Source: Roseibium marinum | Lineage (GTDB): Bacteria; Pseudomonadota; Alphaproteobacteria; Rhizobiales; Stappiaceae | Direction: 5' to 3' | DNA length: 64,000 nucleotides | Assembly (NCBI RefSeq): GCF_002906165.1 | Contig: NZ_PPCN01000018.1 | Coordinates: 1-64,000, forward strand | The notes under the pieces: model-generated | What the model was told of the DNA's origin: nothing | Databases searched by the model: none | What the model saw: the letters and a program-made list of their open reading frames with translations, nothing else | Made by a program: the position numbers and the translations under genes | In this document: positions 46,062 through 54,844 of the stretch, piece by piece | How the letters are laid out: the number at the start of each line of letters is the position of its first letter | Position numbering within the stretch: the first letter of the stretch is position 1

Positions 46062-46532
46062 ATGCAGATCAAGGAAGCAGCCGAACGGCTTGGAATCACG
46101 GAGCGCATGCTGCGCCACTATGAGAAGTCGGGCCTCATGGAAACTCGCCGCTCGGAAAATGGCTATCGCAGCTATGGCGCCGCCGACCTGCGCCGCGCGG
46201 GCCGGATCCGCGATCTCATCGACACGGGCTTTTCAACCCGCGAGGTCCGCGCGATGGCGGCCTGCCTCTCCGACGAGGGCGCGGGACCCTGCGAGGGCGG
46301 CATTCCGCAACTCATGAAAAAGCTCGAGCAGATCGATCGCCTCAGAGCCGATCTCGACGAAAAACGGCAAGCCGTTCTCGACCGTCTCGCCACGTTCCGG
46401 GAGGCCCTTTCGATCCGGAGCGAAGAGAACGACCCGCACCCTGTTGGATCTGATGGTCCTCTTCCTGTTCGTCTTTCCCGTGCGGGGACACGAGTGCCGA
46501 TGGAGACTGATCCTCACGCTGCCGGGCGCTGA
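46062..46532 (+). CDS. MerR-family transcription regulator
   Basis: 156 residues from the ATG at 46062, after AAGGAG. N-terminal winged helix: MQIKEAAERLGITERMLRHYEKSGL and ENGYRSYGAADLRRAGRIRDL (split motif, residues 1-65). A dimerising helix follows (LMKKLEQIDRLRADLDEKRQAVLDRL, about 85-110). Only two Cys (ACLSDEGAGPCEGG) lie before the helix, so a metal or thiol sensor is possible but unproven. It probably controls itself and the SDR gene. Confidence 0.88.
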   Translation: MQIKEAAERLGITERMLRHYEKSGLMETRRSENGYRSYGAADLRRAGRIRDLIDTGFSTREVRAMAACLSDEGAGPCEGGIPQLMKKLEQIDRLRADLDEKRQAVLDRLATFREALSIRSEENDPHPVGSDGPLPVRLSRAGTRVPMETDPHAAGR

Positions 46533-46607
46533 GGGGTCTGTTTTTCCCGGCATGTGGCGTTCCGGCGACCCCGCATGACAGAGCAGCCGCCGAATTTACG
46601 CAAAATA

Positions 46608-48128
46608 TTACTGAACCCTGGGAAACAGCGTCTCGATCTCGTTGAGGTCGCTGTCGCCCTGAAGCTTGTCGAGCTCCGGTTTCCAGGGGCAGGCGGCCTC
46701 CGGTGCGTTCAGCATGTCCAGTGCCTTACCCGCCGACCCCGGGATGATCTGCAGCAGGGCTTCCATGACGACGCGCAGGCAGTCGAGGGTCACGTAGATC
46801 ACTGTCTGGCAGCGTTCCCGGGTTTCCTCGTTCTTGATGAGATCCCACGGCGCCTGTTCGGCGAAGTAGTTGTTCATCTCGTCGGACACCGTGATGATCG
46901 CCTGCGCCCGCGCCGGAATGTCGGCGAGGTTCATCCACGCGCTCATGCCACTGGTCGCTTCGACAACCGACTTGCGGATCACCTCGTCCTGGGCGTTAAG
47001 CGGACCGGGGGCGGGCAGCTTGCCGTCGAAACGCGCCTTGGAGAATTTCGCCGCCCGCGACAGGAGGTTGCCCACCTTGTTGCCCAGTTCGCTGTTGTAG
47101 GTCTGGGTGATCAGGTCGACGGATATCTGGCTGTCGCTGTCGGCGCGCATGTGACGGGCCAGATACCAGCGCAGCGCATCGACGCCCAGCTTGTCGATCA
47201 CCTCGATCGGATCGACGACATTGCCGATGGATTTCGACATCTTCATGCCGCCGGCGCCGACCCAGTGGCTGTGCACGGACAGTTTCTTCGGCAGCGGCAG
47301 GTCCGCGGCCATCAGCATGATCGGCCAGTAGACGCCATGCGGCTTCAGGATGTCCTTGCCGATCAGGTGTTCGCACTCCGCCCACCAGTCCTCATAGCCT
47401 TCTTCCGGCCAGCCGATATTGGTGAGGTAGTTGGCGAGAGCGTCGAACCACACATAGGTCACGAAGTCCGTATCGAAGGGCAGATCGACACCGAGCGTCA
47501 CACGGGCCTTCGGCCGCGAGATGCAAAGGTCTTCCAGCGGCTCGGACAGCATCTGCTTCAACTCGTTGCGGAAGGCTTCCGGCTGCACGAAATCCGGATT
47601 GTCGGCGATATGCTGCAGCAGTCGCTCGCGGAACGGCTCCATCATCAGGAAGTAGTTGGTCTCGTCGGTCTGCTCCACCTTCATGGTCGGATGCAGCGGG
47701 CACTGGCCGTCCTCGGTCAGGTCGGACTCTTTCTTGAACTCCTCGCAGCCCTTGCAGTAGGTGCCGGTATATTGCTTCTTGACGATCAGGCCCTTGTCGA
47801 AGATCGCCTGTTCCATGCCTGCAACGGCCGTCTTGTGACCCTCCCGGCTGGTGCGCACGAAATAATCGTAGGCGACGCCCAGACGGTCGAACACGTCCCG
47901 GAATTCCTTGCCGCGCATCTCCAGGTAGTCCGTCACCGACATGTCGAGTTCGGCGGCGGCTTCCTGGTTTTTCTGGCCATGTTCGTCCACGCCGGTGGAC
48001 AGCATCAGCTCGTATCCCAGCGCCACGCGGTTGCGTTTCAGGATATCGGCCATGACGGATGTGAAAGCATGACCGATATGCGGAGAACCGTTGACGTAGT
48101 AGATCGGGGTCGTGATGTAGCTTTTCAT
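46608..48128 (-). CDS. metG: Methionine--tRNA ligase
   Basis: 506 residues, the short type without the C-terminal dimerisation domain. It charges tRNA-Met with methionine. Class I motifs: GSPHIGHA (HIGH) near residue 13 and KMSKSIGN (KMSKS) near 298. A zinc-knuckle-like insertion shows CKGCEEF and CPLH. ITTPIYYVNGSPHIGHAF is typical of the bacterial enzyme. It is convergent with the MerR gene. Confidence 0.97.
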   Translation of the reverse strand: MKSYITTPIYYVNGSPHIGHAFTSVMADILKRNRVALGYELMLSTGVDEHGQKNQEAAAELDMSVTDYLEMRGKEFRDVFDRLGVAYDYFVRTSREGHKTAVAGMEQAIFDKGLIVKKQYTGTYCKGCEEFKKESDLTEDGQCPLHPTMKVEQTDETNYFLMMEPFRERLLQHIADNPDFVQPEAFRNELKQMLSEPLEDLCISRPKARVTLGVDLPFDTDFVTYVWFDALANYLTNIGWPEEGYEDWWAECEHLIGKDILKPHGVYWPIMLMAADLPLPKKLSVHSHWVGAGGMKMSKSIGNVVDPIEVIDKLGVDALRWYLARHMRADSDSQISVDLITQTYNSELGNKVGNLLSRAAKFSKARFDGKLPAPGPLNAQDEVIRKSVVEATSGMSAWMNLADIPARAQAIITVSDEMNNYFAEQAPWDLIKNEETRERCQTVIYVTLDCLRVVMEALLQIIPGSAGKALDMLNAPEAACPWKPELDKLQGDSDLNEIETLFPRVQ

Positions 48129-48234
48129 CCAGGCGCTTTCGAATTTCCGGGCGGCATGAAGTCGGTCGGACCGGGCCAGCCGCCGGTCCGCGAAGTAGGG
48201 TGCGAGCTATATTCCACACTCGCCTCAACAAGAA

Positions 48235-48264
48235 AAGCCCCGGACCTGGAAAAGGGCCGGGGTT
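48235..48264 (-). terminator. Rho-independent terminator after the YeiH-like gene
   Basis: AAGCCCCGG pairs with CCGGGGTT (one internal mismatch beyond). On the minus strand the stem is followed by a T-rich run (CTTTTCTTGTT). It lies 49 bases beyond the stop at 48313, and upstream of metG. Confidence 0.7.
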
Positions 48265-48312
48265 CCTTCCCTGATATGGGGTATCGATGCCAGCGGGAAA
48301 AGATGCCGCCGC

Positions 48313-49308
48313 TTATCCGATCAGCCAGATGCCGCCGAGCACGAACAGCGCCAGAAACACCGTCTGCGTGAGCATCATCCAGATGGCCGGGCCGCCGACC
48401 TCCAGGAGTTTGGGGATCGAGGTCTTCATGCCGACCGCGGCAATGGCGGCCAGCAGCGCCCAGCGCGAGACATGACCGGCGGTTTCCTTGGCGGCGTCCG
48501 GTATCAGGCCGAAGGAATTGCAGGTGGCCAGCACCAGGAACGCGATCACAAAACCCGGTACCAGCGGCGGACGGGTGGCATCGGGTGCGGCGCCCTTGCG
48601 CAGCACCAGTGCGGCCACCAGCACGATAGGGGCGAGCATGGTGACGCGGATCAGCTTGACCAGGGTCGACAGATCCCCGGTTTCCTCGGAAATCGAAAAT
48701 CCGGCGCCGACCACCTGGGCCACATCGTGGATCGTTCCGCCGAGGAACACACCCGTCGCGTCGGTGGTAAGCCCGAGAGAGCTCGTCAGGATCGGGTAGA
48801 AGATCATCGCCAGTGTCGACAGCACGGTCACGGTGATGACCGTGAAGGCGAGATCCCGTTCGCCGTTCTCGCGCTTCGGCAGGATCGACCCGATGGCCAT
48901 CGCCGCGGATGCCCCGCAGATCGCCACCGCACCGCCGGTGAGAAACGAAAACAGCCGGTCCCGGCCAAAAAGCCCGCCGATCAGAAGCGAGAATCCGATG
49001 GTCGCCAGTACGCCCAGAACGACAAGCGCCAGAAAGGGCAGGCCAAGAGCCTGCACCATTTCGACGCTGATGCGCGCGCCGAGCAAGGCGACCCCGAGCC
49101 TCAGCAGCGCCCGGGCGGAAAACGCGATCCCTTCGGCGGTTCTTTTTTCCTCGGAAAGAAAGTTCAGCGGCATTCCGAGCAGGATTGCCATCAGCATGGC
49201 CGGGGCGCCGTAATGCTCATTCAGGAACTGAGCCGCGATCGCCACGAGCCCGGCAAGGGCAATTCCGGGAAACAGGACATTCGCCCTGTCCTTCAAAGGT
49301 TCAACCAT
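48313..49308 (-). CDS. YeiH-family (UPF0324) putative sulfate/sulfite exporter
   Basis: 331 residues with about ten membrane helices. Family features include LLGARISVEMVQALGL, TGGAVAICGASAAMAI and FLGGTIHDVAQVVGAG. Members are annotated as putative anion (sulfate) exporters. It lies 161 bases after the flavin reductase gene of a probable desulfonation operon, same strand, with a terminator after it and none seen before it. Export of sulfite released by the monooxygenase is a natural guess. Confidence 0.85.
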   Translation of the reverse strand: MVEPLKDRANVLFPGIALAGLVAIAAQFLNEHYGAPAMLMAILLGMPLNFLSEEKRTAEGIAFSARALLRLGVALLGARISVEMVQALGLPFLALVVLGVLATIGFSLLIGGLFGRDRLFSFLTGGAVAICGASAAMAIGSILPKRENGERDLAFTVITVTVLSTLAMIFYPILTSSLGLTTDATGVFLGGTIHDVAQVVGAGFSISEETGDLSTLVKLIRVTMLAPIVLVAALVLRKGAAPDATRPPLVPGFVIAFLVLATCNSFGLIPDAAKETAGHVSRWALLAAIAAVGMKTSIPKLLEVGGPAIWMMLTQTVFLALFVLGGIWLIG

Positions 49309-49469
49309 CTGGTTTCCCTAACTTCTGATCCGCGGCTAATGGTCAATCGGCAATCCGCTCGCAACCTTGTCCGGAATGCCGAAAGGAGGGGCGGTGACGG
49401 AGGCCGGCCCGATCTGTACCCTGGATCTGCATGTCTGTCCGGGGCATTCAGCCGTCCCGATGCCGGTTC

Positions 49470-49985
49470 TTATTGCGGTGCGATTTGCCCCAGCTTGCCC
49501 GCGAAAAAGGTAAGCGCATCTCCCGTGCGCATTTCCGCCTGCAACACTTCTCCCAGCAAGATCAGATGATCGCCGCCCTCATAGGCCGTGAAACGTTTGC
49601 ATTCGAAACGCGCCAGACAGTTCTCGATCAGCGGCACGCCGTTTTGGTCCACCGCATAGCTCAGCTGGTCGAAGGCATGGGCATTGCGCGCAAAGTCGTT
49701 GCACACCTCGGCCTGCTCTCGTCTGAGGACGTGGATGGCATAGTGTTCGGCGGTCTCGAAATAGCGGAACCGCCGAGAGCCCTTGTCCAGCATCCACAGA
49801 ACCAGCGGCGGCTCGAGGGACACGGAGGAAAAGCTGTTGGCGGTGATGCCGACGGGACCGTCCACCGATCCGGTGGTCACGATTGTGACGCCGGTGGCGA
49901 AGCGGCCGAAGGCATCCCGCAGCAGGCGGGTGTTTTCGGCATCGGGCTCGAAGGTGACGGGATGATTTGCAGTCTGCATGGTCAT
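49470..49985 (-). CDS. Flavin reductase (SmoA/SsuE-like partner of the monooxygenase)
   Basis: 171 residues of the flavin-reductase-like FMN-binding split barrel (LRDAFGRFATGVTIVTT, GITANSFSSVSLEPPLVLWML, HVLRREQAEVCNDFAR). It supplies reduced FMN to a two-component monooxygenase. Start and stop overlap with the aldo/keto reductase by one base (TGATG), so the genes are co-translated. In known sulfo-SMO operons the equivalent is SmoA. Confidence 0.88.
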   Translation of the reverse strand: MTMQTANHPVTFEPDAENTRLLRDAFGRFATGVTIVTTGSVDGPVGITANSFSSVSLEPPLVLWMLDKGSRRFRYFETAEHYAIHVLRREQAEVCNDFARNAHAFDQLSYAVDQNGVPLIENCLARFECKRFTAYEGGDHLILLGEVLQAEMRTGDALTFFAGKLGQIAPQ

Positions 49986-50875
49986 CAGGGCACCTCTTGT
50001 CCGAGGGCCGCCTCATAAAGTCGATACCAGGTTTCGCGATCCAGTTTGACTTTCAGCGCATCGGAGATCCGGGCGATTCGTTCCGGATTATTGGTGCCCA
50101 GGACCGGTAGAATCCGTGCCGGATGCGCCAGCAGGAAGGCGACGGCGACCTCCGAGCGGTCAACACCATGATTTCCCGCCAGTTCATCCAGGACGGCGCC
50201 GAGCCGGCCGCCTTGCGAAATCAGCGCGCCGCCGCCGAGCGGCGACCAGGCCATCAGCCGTGTGCCGAGCCTTTGATGAAAGGCGAGATCGCCATTGGTG
50301 AAGGGCGAGATTTCCCTCAGGGAAATCTCGATCTGGTTGGTGACCAGTCGCGTCGACATCGCCGATTGCAGCAACTCCCAGTCCCAGGGACGGAAGTTGG
50401 AGACGCCGACGGCCTTCACTTTCCCGCTCTTCACCAGAGCGTCGAGCGCGGCGCCGGTTTCGTGATGATCCATCAACGGATCAGGACGATGAATCAGCAG
50501 CAGATCGATGGTCTCTATGCCCATGTCGGCAAGCGAGGTCTCGACCGATTTCTCGATATGGGCGCGCGAGGTGTCGTAGTATTTCAACGTCTTGCCGGCG
50601 TAGCGTCCGGCGGGGGCGACGATGCCGCATTTGGTGACGATTTCCATGCGCGCGCGCAGCGAGGGATTGGCCTTGAGCGCCCCTCCGAGCACCGCTTCCG
50701 CGGTATAGCCGCCATAGATATCCGCCTGATCGAAGGTGGTGATCCCCTGATCGAGGCAGATCTGGATCTTTTTCTCCACATAATCAGGGGAGGTGTCCGC
50801 ATCGTTGCCGATGCGCCACATGCCATAGATCAGGCGGGACAACTCGAGATTTTCGGAAAGCCTGACGCGTTCCAT
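49985..50875 (-). CDS. Aldo/keto reductase (SmoB-like)
   Basis: 296 residues of the AKR barrel: FDQADIYGGYTAEAVLG (catalytic Asp/Tyr), CGIVAPAGRYAG-type Lys strand, LLLIHRPDPLMD, VGVSNFRPWDWELLQ, and the C-terminal cofactor site. Members use NADPH to reduce aldehydes or ketones. In the sulfoquinovose monooxygenase pathway, SmoB is an aldo/keto reductase that converts 6-oxo-glucose to glucose. Here it sits between the monooxygenase and its flavin reductase with one-base overlaps, which argues for that role. Confidence 0.88.
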   Translation of the reverse strand: MERVRLSENLELSRLIYGMWRIGNDADTSPDYVEKKIQICLDQGITTFDQADIYGGYTAEAVLGGALKANPSLRARMEIVTKCGIVAPAGRYAGKTLKYYDTSRAHIEKSVETSLADMGIETIDLLLIHRPDPLMDHHETGAALDALVKSGKVKAVGVSNFRPWDWELLQSAMSTRLVTNQIEISLREISPFTNGDLAFHQRLGTRLMAWSPLGGGALISQGGRLGAVLDELAGNHGVDRSEVAVAFLLAHPARILPVLGTNNPERIARISDALKVKLDRETWYRLYEAALGQEVP

Positions 50876-52029
50876 TAGCGGCGTACTCCAGTGCCAAGCG
50901 GGGTTGCCGGGGTGCCGGCGGGAACGCGGCCGTAAACATGCGGCAGCGAGCAGGTCTTCAGGTTCGGCATAACCCGGGCACCGAAATGTTCCGCTTCTTC
51001 AATATGCGGATAGCCGGAGAAGATAAAGGCGCGGATGCCCATTTTCCGATAGGCCTCGATCTTCGACAGGACCTGATCGGTGGAGCCCACCAGCGCCGCG
51101 CCGCAGCCGGATCTTGCCCGCCCGACACCGGTCCACAGATTGGGTTCGATATAGCCGAATTCGTCGGCGATCTCGCGGTTCTTCGCCTGATGGGAGACGC
51201 CGAGGGATTTTGCATCGAGCGCGCGTTCGCGGATGGCCTTTCCCTGGTCGTCGTCCAGTTTCGAGACGATGTAGTCGGCGTATTCCTGCGCTTCCTTTTC
51301 CGTGTCCCGCACGATCATGTGGACGCGCAGGCCGTAATCCAGGGTGCGGCCGTAATTTTCCGCCACAGCATTGACCGCCTTCATGCGGCCTTCCAGCTCT
51401 TCCATCTTTTCCGGCCACATCAGATAGACATCGCAGTGCTGGCCGCAAAGCTCGAGCGCCGCCGGCGAGTAGCCGCCGAAATAGAGCAGCGGTCCGCCGG
51501 TCTGGTAAGGCCTGACCGGGTCGGTGGTCAGCCCCTTGAAGCTGTAGATCTCGCCTTCATAGTTGATCTCGTCCAGCGTCCAGGCCTGTTTCAGGATTTC
51601 GACTACCTCCCGGGAGCGCCGGTAACGGTAGCCACTGTCGGCCTGTTCACCCGGAAAATCGGAAGAGATGATGTTGACCGTCAGGCGGCCCTTGAGCATG
51701 TGGTCGAGCGTCGCGATGGTGCGCGCCAGCATGATCGGCTGCATCTCCCCGCAGCGGACAGCGGCCAGGAGATTGATCTTCTCGGTAATCGGCGCGCAGC
51801 CGGCAACAAAGGACAGGGTGTCCTGGCCGACCTGATAGGAGGACGGGCACAGGATGTTGCGGAAACCCTGATCCTCGGCGGTCTTGACGATCTCGGAACA
51901 ATGGTCCCAGGAAGACCGCAGATGGCCTTCCGGTACACCCAGAAACTGATAGTCGTCGGAGCACAATGCCGCGAACCAGGACACCTCCGCGGCATCGAGA
52001 TCCGGCGAAGTTACCGGGACAACGGTCAT
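50875..52029 (-). CDS. LLM-class FMNH2-dependent sulfonate monooxygenase (SsuD/SmoC-like)
   Basis: 384 residues from the Met at 52029, six bases after GGGAGG. An upstream in-frame Met adds 26 unlikely residues. Bacterial luciferase-like fold with SsuD-type features (LLAAVRCGEMQPIMLARTIATLD split, GRLTVNIISSDFPGE, SGYRYRRSREVVEILKQAW, PLLYFGGYSPAALELCGQHCDVYLMW). It uses reduced FMN and oxygen to cleave a C-S bond, releasing sulfite and an aldehyde. The aldo/keto reductase neighbour points to a sulfosugar such as sulfoquinovose rather than a simple alkanesulfonate. Start faces a UTRA regulator. Confidence 0.85.
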   Translation of the reverse strand: MTVVPVTSPDLDAAEVSWFAALCSDDYQFLGVPEGHLRSSWDHCSEIVKTAEDQGFRNILCPSSYQVGQDTLSFVAGCAPITEKINLLAAVRCGEMQPIMLARTIATLDHMLKGRLTVNIISSDFPGEQADSGYRYRRSREVVEILKQAWTLDEINYEGEIYSFKGLTTDPVRPYQTGGPLLYFGGYSPAALELCGQHCDVYLMWPEKMEELEGRMKAVNAVAENYGRTLDYGLRVHMIVRDTEKEAQEYADYIVSKLDDDQGKAIRERALDAKSLGVSHQAKNREIADEFGYIEPNLWTGVGRARSGCGAALVGSTDQVLSKIEAYRKMGIRAFIFSGYPHIEEAEHFGARVMPNLKTCSLPHVYGRVPAGTPATPLGTGVRR

Positions 52030-52205
52030 GTAGTGCCTCCCTGGACGAACCTGCCCTGTGCGAGCCGCTTGAAGGCAGGGTGAGCGGTCCTCGAAATGCC
52101 GGAACATCCTGTCTGTGTTCCACTGAACGCCAGCCGTACCGGAGTTTTCATTTGTTTTCGATTGGCTTCATTTTGCCTTCGATTTCTTCTTGCATATCAT
52201 CCGTT

Positions 52206-52219
52206 TTGATGTAAATCAA
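52206..52219. promoter_or_regulatory. Operator candidate of the UTRA regulator
   Basis: TTGAT-GTAA-ATCAA is a 14-bp dyad in the 229-base divergent region, 40 bases before the regulator start. A further ATCAA follows. HutC-type regulators bind short palindromes like this. Positional inference. Confidence 0.35.
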
Positions 52220-52258
52220 TAGTGTATCAATTTTCACAAGACAGGCAACCAGACCGCC

Positions 52259-52969
52259 ATGCCGATGGCCTCGCAAACCTCCAATGCACTGCCTTTATAT
52301 GTGCAGGTCAGCGAGCTTTTGATCCGCGATATCGCCGCCGGACGGCTGATTGACGGAGAGCGGCTGCCGCCTGAGCGGGGCATGGCCGAGGAACTGGGAA
52401 TCTCGATCGGCACCCTGCGCAAGGCGCTGGCGGACCTTACGGAAAAAGGCTTGCTCGAGCGGGTTCAGGGTTCGGGTAACTACATACGCCAGGGCGGCAC
52501 CGGTGACAGCGTCTACGCGATGTTCCGTCTGGAGCTGCTGACGGGCGGCGGATTGCCGCGCGCCGGCGTTCTGGAGCTGGACAGGCTGCGTAAACCGCGG
52601 GATCTGCCGGACTTCGGCACAAGCGGCGAGGGAACCCGCATCCGCCGTCTCAGATATCTCAACGATGTCGTCATCGCGGTGGAGGAAATCTGGCTCGACG
52701 GTGACGCGGGTCTGGTGAAACGGGAGTTTCTGTCCGATTCCCTTTACCGTTTCTATCAAAGGCATCTCGGTTTCTGGATCGTCCGCGCCGAGGACAGGGT
52801 CACCATCGGCAAGGTTCCCGACTGGGCGCCGGACGAATTTTCAAAGCCGCCGGGAACGGTTACCGGCTATATCGAACGGTTCAGCTGGGCGGACCGGCCG
52901 AAGCCGGTCGAATATTCGCGAACCTGGTTCGATACGGACAGGGCGCATTACGTACAGCGGTTGAAATAG
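52259..52969 (+). CDS. GntR-family (HutC/UTRA) transcription regulator
   Basis: 236 residues (ATG at 52259, another at 52265). The winged helix is LYVQVSELLIRDIAAGRLIDGERLPPERGMAEELGIS with GTLRKALADLTEKGLLERVQGSGNYI. The C-terminal UTRA domain (about 85-235) binds the effector. Divergent from the monooxygenase operon and followed 42 bases later by the Gfo/Idh gene, so it probably controls both sides in response to a sugar or sulfosugar. Confidence 0.88.
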   Translation: MPMASQTSNALPLYVQVSELLIRDIAAGRLIDGERLPPERGMAEELGISIGTLRKALADLTEKGLLERVQGSGNYIRQGGTGDSVYAMFRLELLTGGGLPRAGVLELDRLRKPRDLPDFGTSGEGTRIRRLRYLNDVVIAVEEIWLDGDAGLVKREFLSDSLYRFYQRHLGFWIVRAEDRVTIGKVPDWAPDEFSKPPGTVTGYIERFSWADRPKPVEYSRTWFDTDRAHYVQRLK

Positions 52970-53010
52970 CCAGGCGGGCGGACAGCCCCTGCCTGTCAAG
53001 GAGGACTTGA

Positions 53011-54135
53011 ATGCCTGCGAGGGTAAGATACGGGGTGATCGGCTGTGGCATGATGGGGCAGGAGCATCTGCGCAACATTGCCCTTCTGCCGGATACCGAG
53101 GTGACGGCGATTTTCGAACCTGATCCGGCAATGGCCCGGGCCGCAGCTGAATTTGCGCCAGGCGCCGAATTTGCAGGCTCCGTCGGTGAATTGCTGGATG
53201 TGGACGCGCTGGATTGCATTCTGATCGCCAGCCCGAACCACTGCCATGTTGCACAGATGGAGGAAATCCGCAGGAAGCGCCCTCTGCCGTTGCTGGTCGA
53301 AAAACCGCTCTTCACGGACCCGAAGGATCTGGCCGAACTGGAAGCCTTCAAGGCCTCCTATCCGGCGCCGGTCTGGGTGGCGATGGAATACCGCTACATG
53401 CCGCCGATTGCGGCCTTGATCGCGCGGGCCGAAGAGGTCACCGGCGGCATCAGGATGCTGACGATCCGCGAACACCGTTTTCCCTTTCTGCACAAGGTCG
53501 GTGCCTGGAACCGGTTCAACCGCTATTCAGGCGGGACTTTCGTCGAAAAATGCTGCCATTTCTTCGATCTCATGCGGCTGATCATGAAATGCGAGCCGGT
53601 GCGCGTCATGGCGTCGGCCGGACAGGACGTCAATCACAAGGACGAAGCATACGACGGCGAGCGGCCGGATGTGCTCGACAACGGCTATGTGATCGTCGAT
53701 TTCGAGAACGGCGCGCGTGCCATGCTGGAGCTTTGCATGTTCGCCGAAGGCGCGCGTTACCAGGAGGAAATCTCAGCAGTCGGACAGGAAGGTAAGATCG
53801 AGGCATTCGTGCCGGGTCCTGTGCGGTTCTGGCCGGAGGATCTGGGCGATCCGCCCGTACCGATGCTCGTCGTTTCACCGCGCAGTCCAAAGGGGCCGCG
53901 CCGCATCGACATTCCGGTCGATCCGGCCATTCTCGAGGCGGGCGACCACAACGGCTCGACCTTCTATCAGCACGCGGGATTTGCCGCGATGGTGCGCGGT
54001 GAAAAGGACGTTCCGGATGTGACGCTTGAAGACGGCCGCCGCGCCGTCGAAATGGGCCTCGCCGCCCAGCAGTCCGCCCGCACCGGTCAGGCTGTGCAGA
54101 TGGCGGCAAAGGCGCTTTCCTCAGTTGCTTGCTGA
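53011..54135 (+). CDS. Gfo/Idh/MocA-fold protein, possible NAD-dependent sulfoquinovosidase
   Basis: 374 residues. Rossmann start VRYGVIGCGMMGQEHLRNI, family motif LVEKPLF with the catalytic Lys, and FVEKCCHFFDLMRLI in the C-terminal domain. It has the size of sugar dehydrogenases in this family. Because it is next to a sulfo-SMO-like operon, it might instead be one of the NAD-dependent glycosidases of this fold (the SqgA/GH188 type) that release sulfoquinovose from its glycosides. Sequence alone cannot decide between dehydrogenase and glycosidase. Confidence 0.8.
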   Translation: MPARVRYGVIGCGMMGQEHLRNIALLPDTEVTAIFEPDPAMARAAAEFAPGAEFAGSVGELLDVDALDCILIASPNHCHVAQMEEIRRKRPLPLLVEKPLFTDPKDLAELEAFKASYPAPVWVAMEYRYMPPIAALIARAEEVTGGIRMLTIREHRFPFLHKVGAWNRFNRYSGGTFVEKCCHFFDLMRLIMKCEPVRVMASAGQDVNHKDEAYDGERPDVLDNGYVIVDFENGARAMLELCMFAEGARYQEEISAVGQEGKIEAFVPGPVRFWPEDLGDPPVPMLVVSPRSPKGPRRIDIPVDPAILEAGDHNGSTFYQHAGFAAMVRGEKDVPDVTLEDGRRAVEMGLAAQQSARTGQAVQMAAKALSSVAC

Positions 54136-54202
54136 AGCGGAAAAAACGCCCTGAAAAAGTAAAATAGGCAGCCGGCGTGGCGGAAGTCGCGCCGGTTGAC
54201 TT

Positions 54203-54634
54203 TTACCAGCGCTGGGCAGGCAGCAGGTTCTGAACGGCATCGGAACTGAAACCGTTGCGGCCCTGGCGCATGTTCAGGGCCTTGATCGGAAACTGATAGT
54301 TCCGTCCCGTATCGCTTTGCCTGCATTGCTGCCTGCGGTAGTCGAACTGGTCGGGTGTGCCCGTGTGGCCTTGAACCAGCACGCAGAAAACGTCATAATT
54401 GCCATTGATATCGACGTCGCGGACCGCGCCCTGGGCAACGATGACCTGCTTGTGGCGGGTAAAGGACTTGTCGAAAAGCAGGAAGTTGCAATAGGGCTCG
54501 TTGCCCTGCGGCGTGCGCGTGCTTTTGCAGTAAAAGAGTTCCGCCCGCGCCGGCTCCGGCGGTGCGATGGCAAGGGAGCCGATGCACGCCAGTCCCGCCA
54601 GAGCGACTGTCAGGAAGCCGCGAGATATATGCAT
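54203..54634 (-). CDS. Secreted hypothetical protein, 143 aa
   Basis: The signal peptide MHISRGFLTVALAGLACIGSLAIAPPEPARA (two pieces, cleaved near residue 31) precedes a small domain with four Cys (LFYCKST, PYCNFLL, VFCVLV, RQQCRQ) that could form two disulfides in the periplasm. Family not recognised. It lies tail-to-tail with the Gfo/Idh gene and head-to-head with the large SH3 protein gene. Confidence 0.65.
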   Translation of the reverse strand: MHISRGFLTVALAGLACIGSLAIAPPEPARAELFYCKSTRTPQGNEPYCNFLLFDKSFTRHKQVIVAQGAVRDVDINGNYDVFCVLVQGHTGTPDQFDYRRQQCRQSDTGRNYQFPIKALNMRQGRNGFSSDAVQNLLPAQRW

Positions 54635-54844
54635 GTTCGTAAACTCCTGGATTCAATGCGTCTGTTGAACAACGTCATGTTGCAGACAGATTGACACTTT
54701 ACCAAAGTAATACCTGTGACGCGCCGCACAGGGAATAGAAGCTCCGCGTTATAAAATCACAGGTCCGGGTGCCTTCCTGACAGCCCGCAAATGGCCATCG
54801 TGCGCGACCTCTTTGGCCCGACGCGGACTGCCTTTGGAGGCCCC

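Noticed and set aside
54791-54844. Upstream start for the SH3 protein
   Set aside because: The ATG at 54845 follows GGAGG and begins directly with a signal peptide. The 18 added residues would spoil it.
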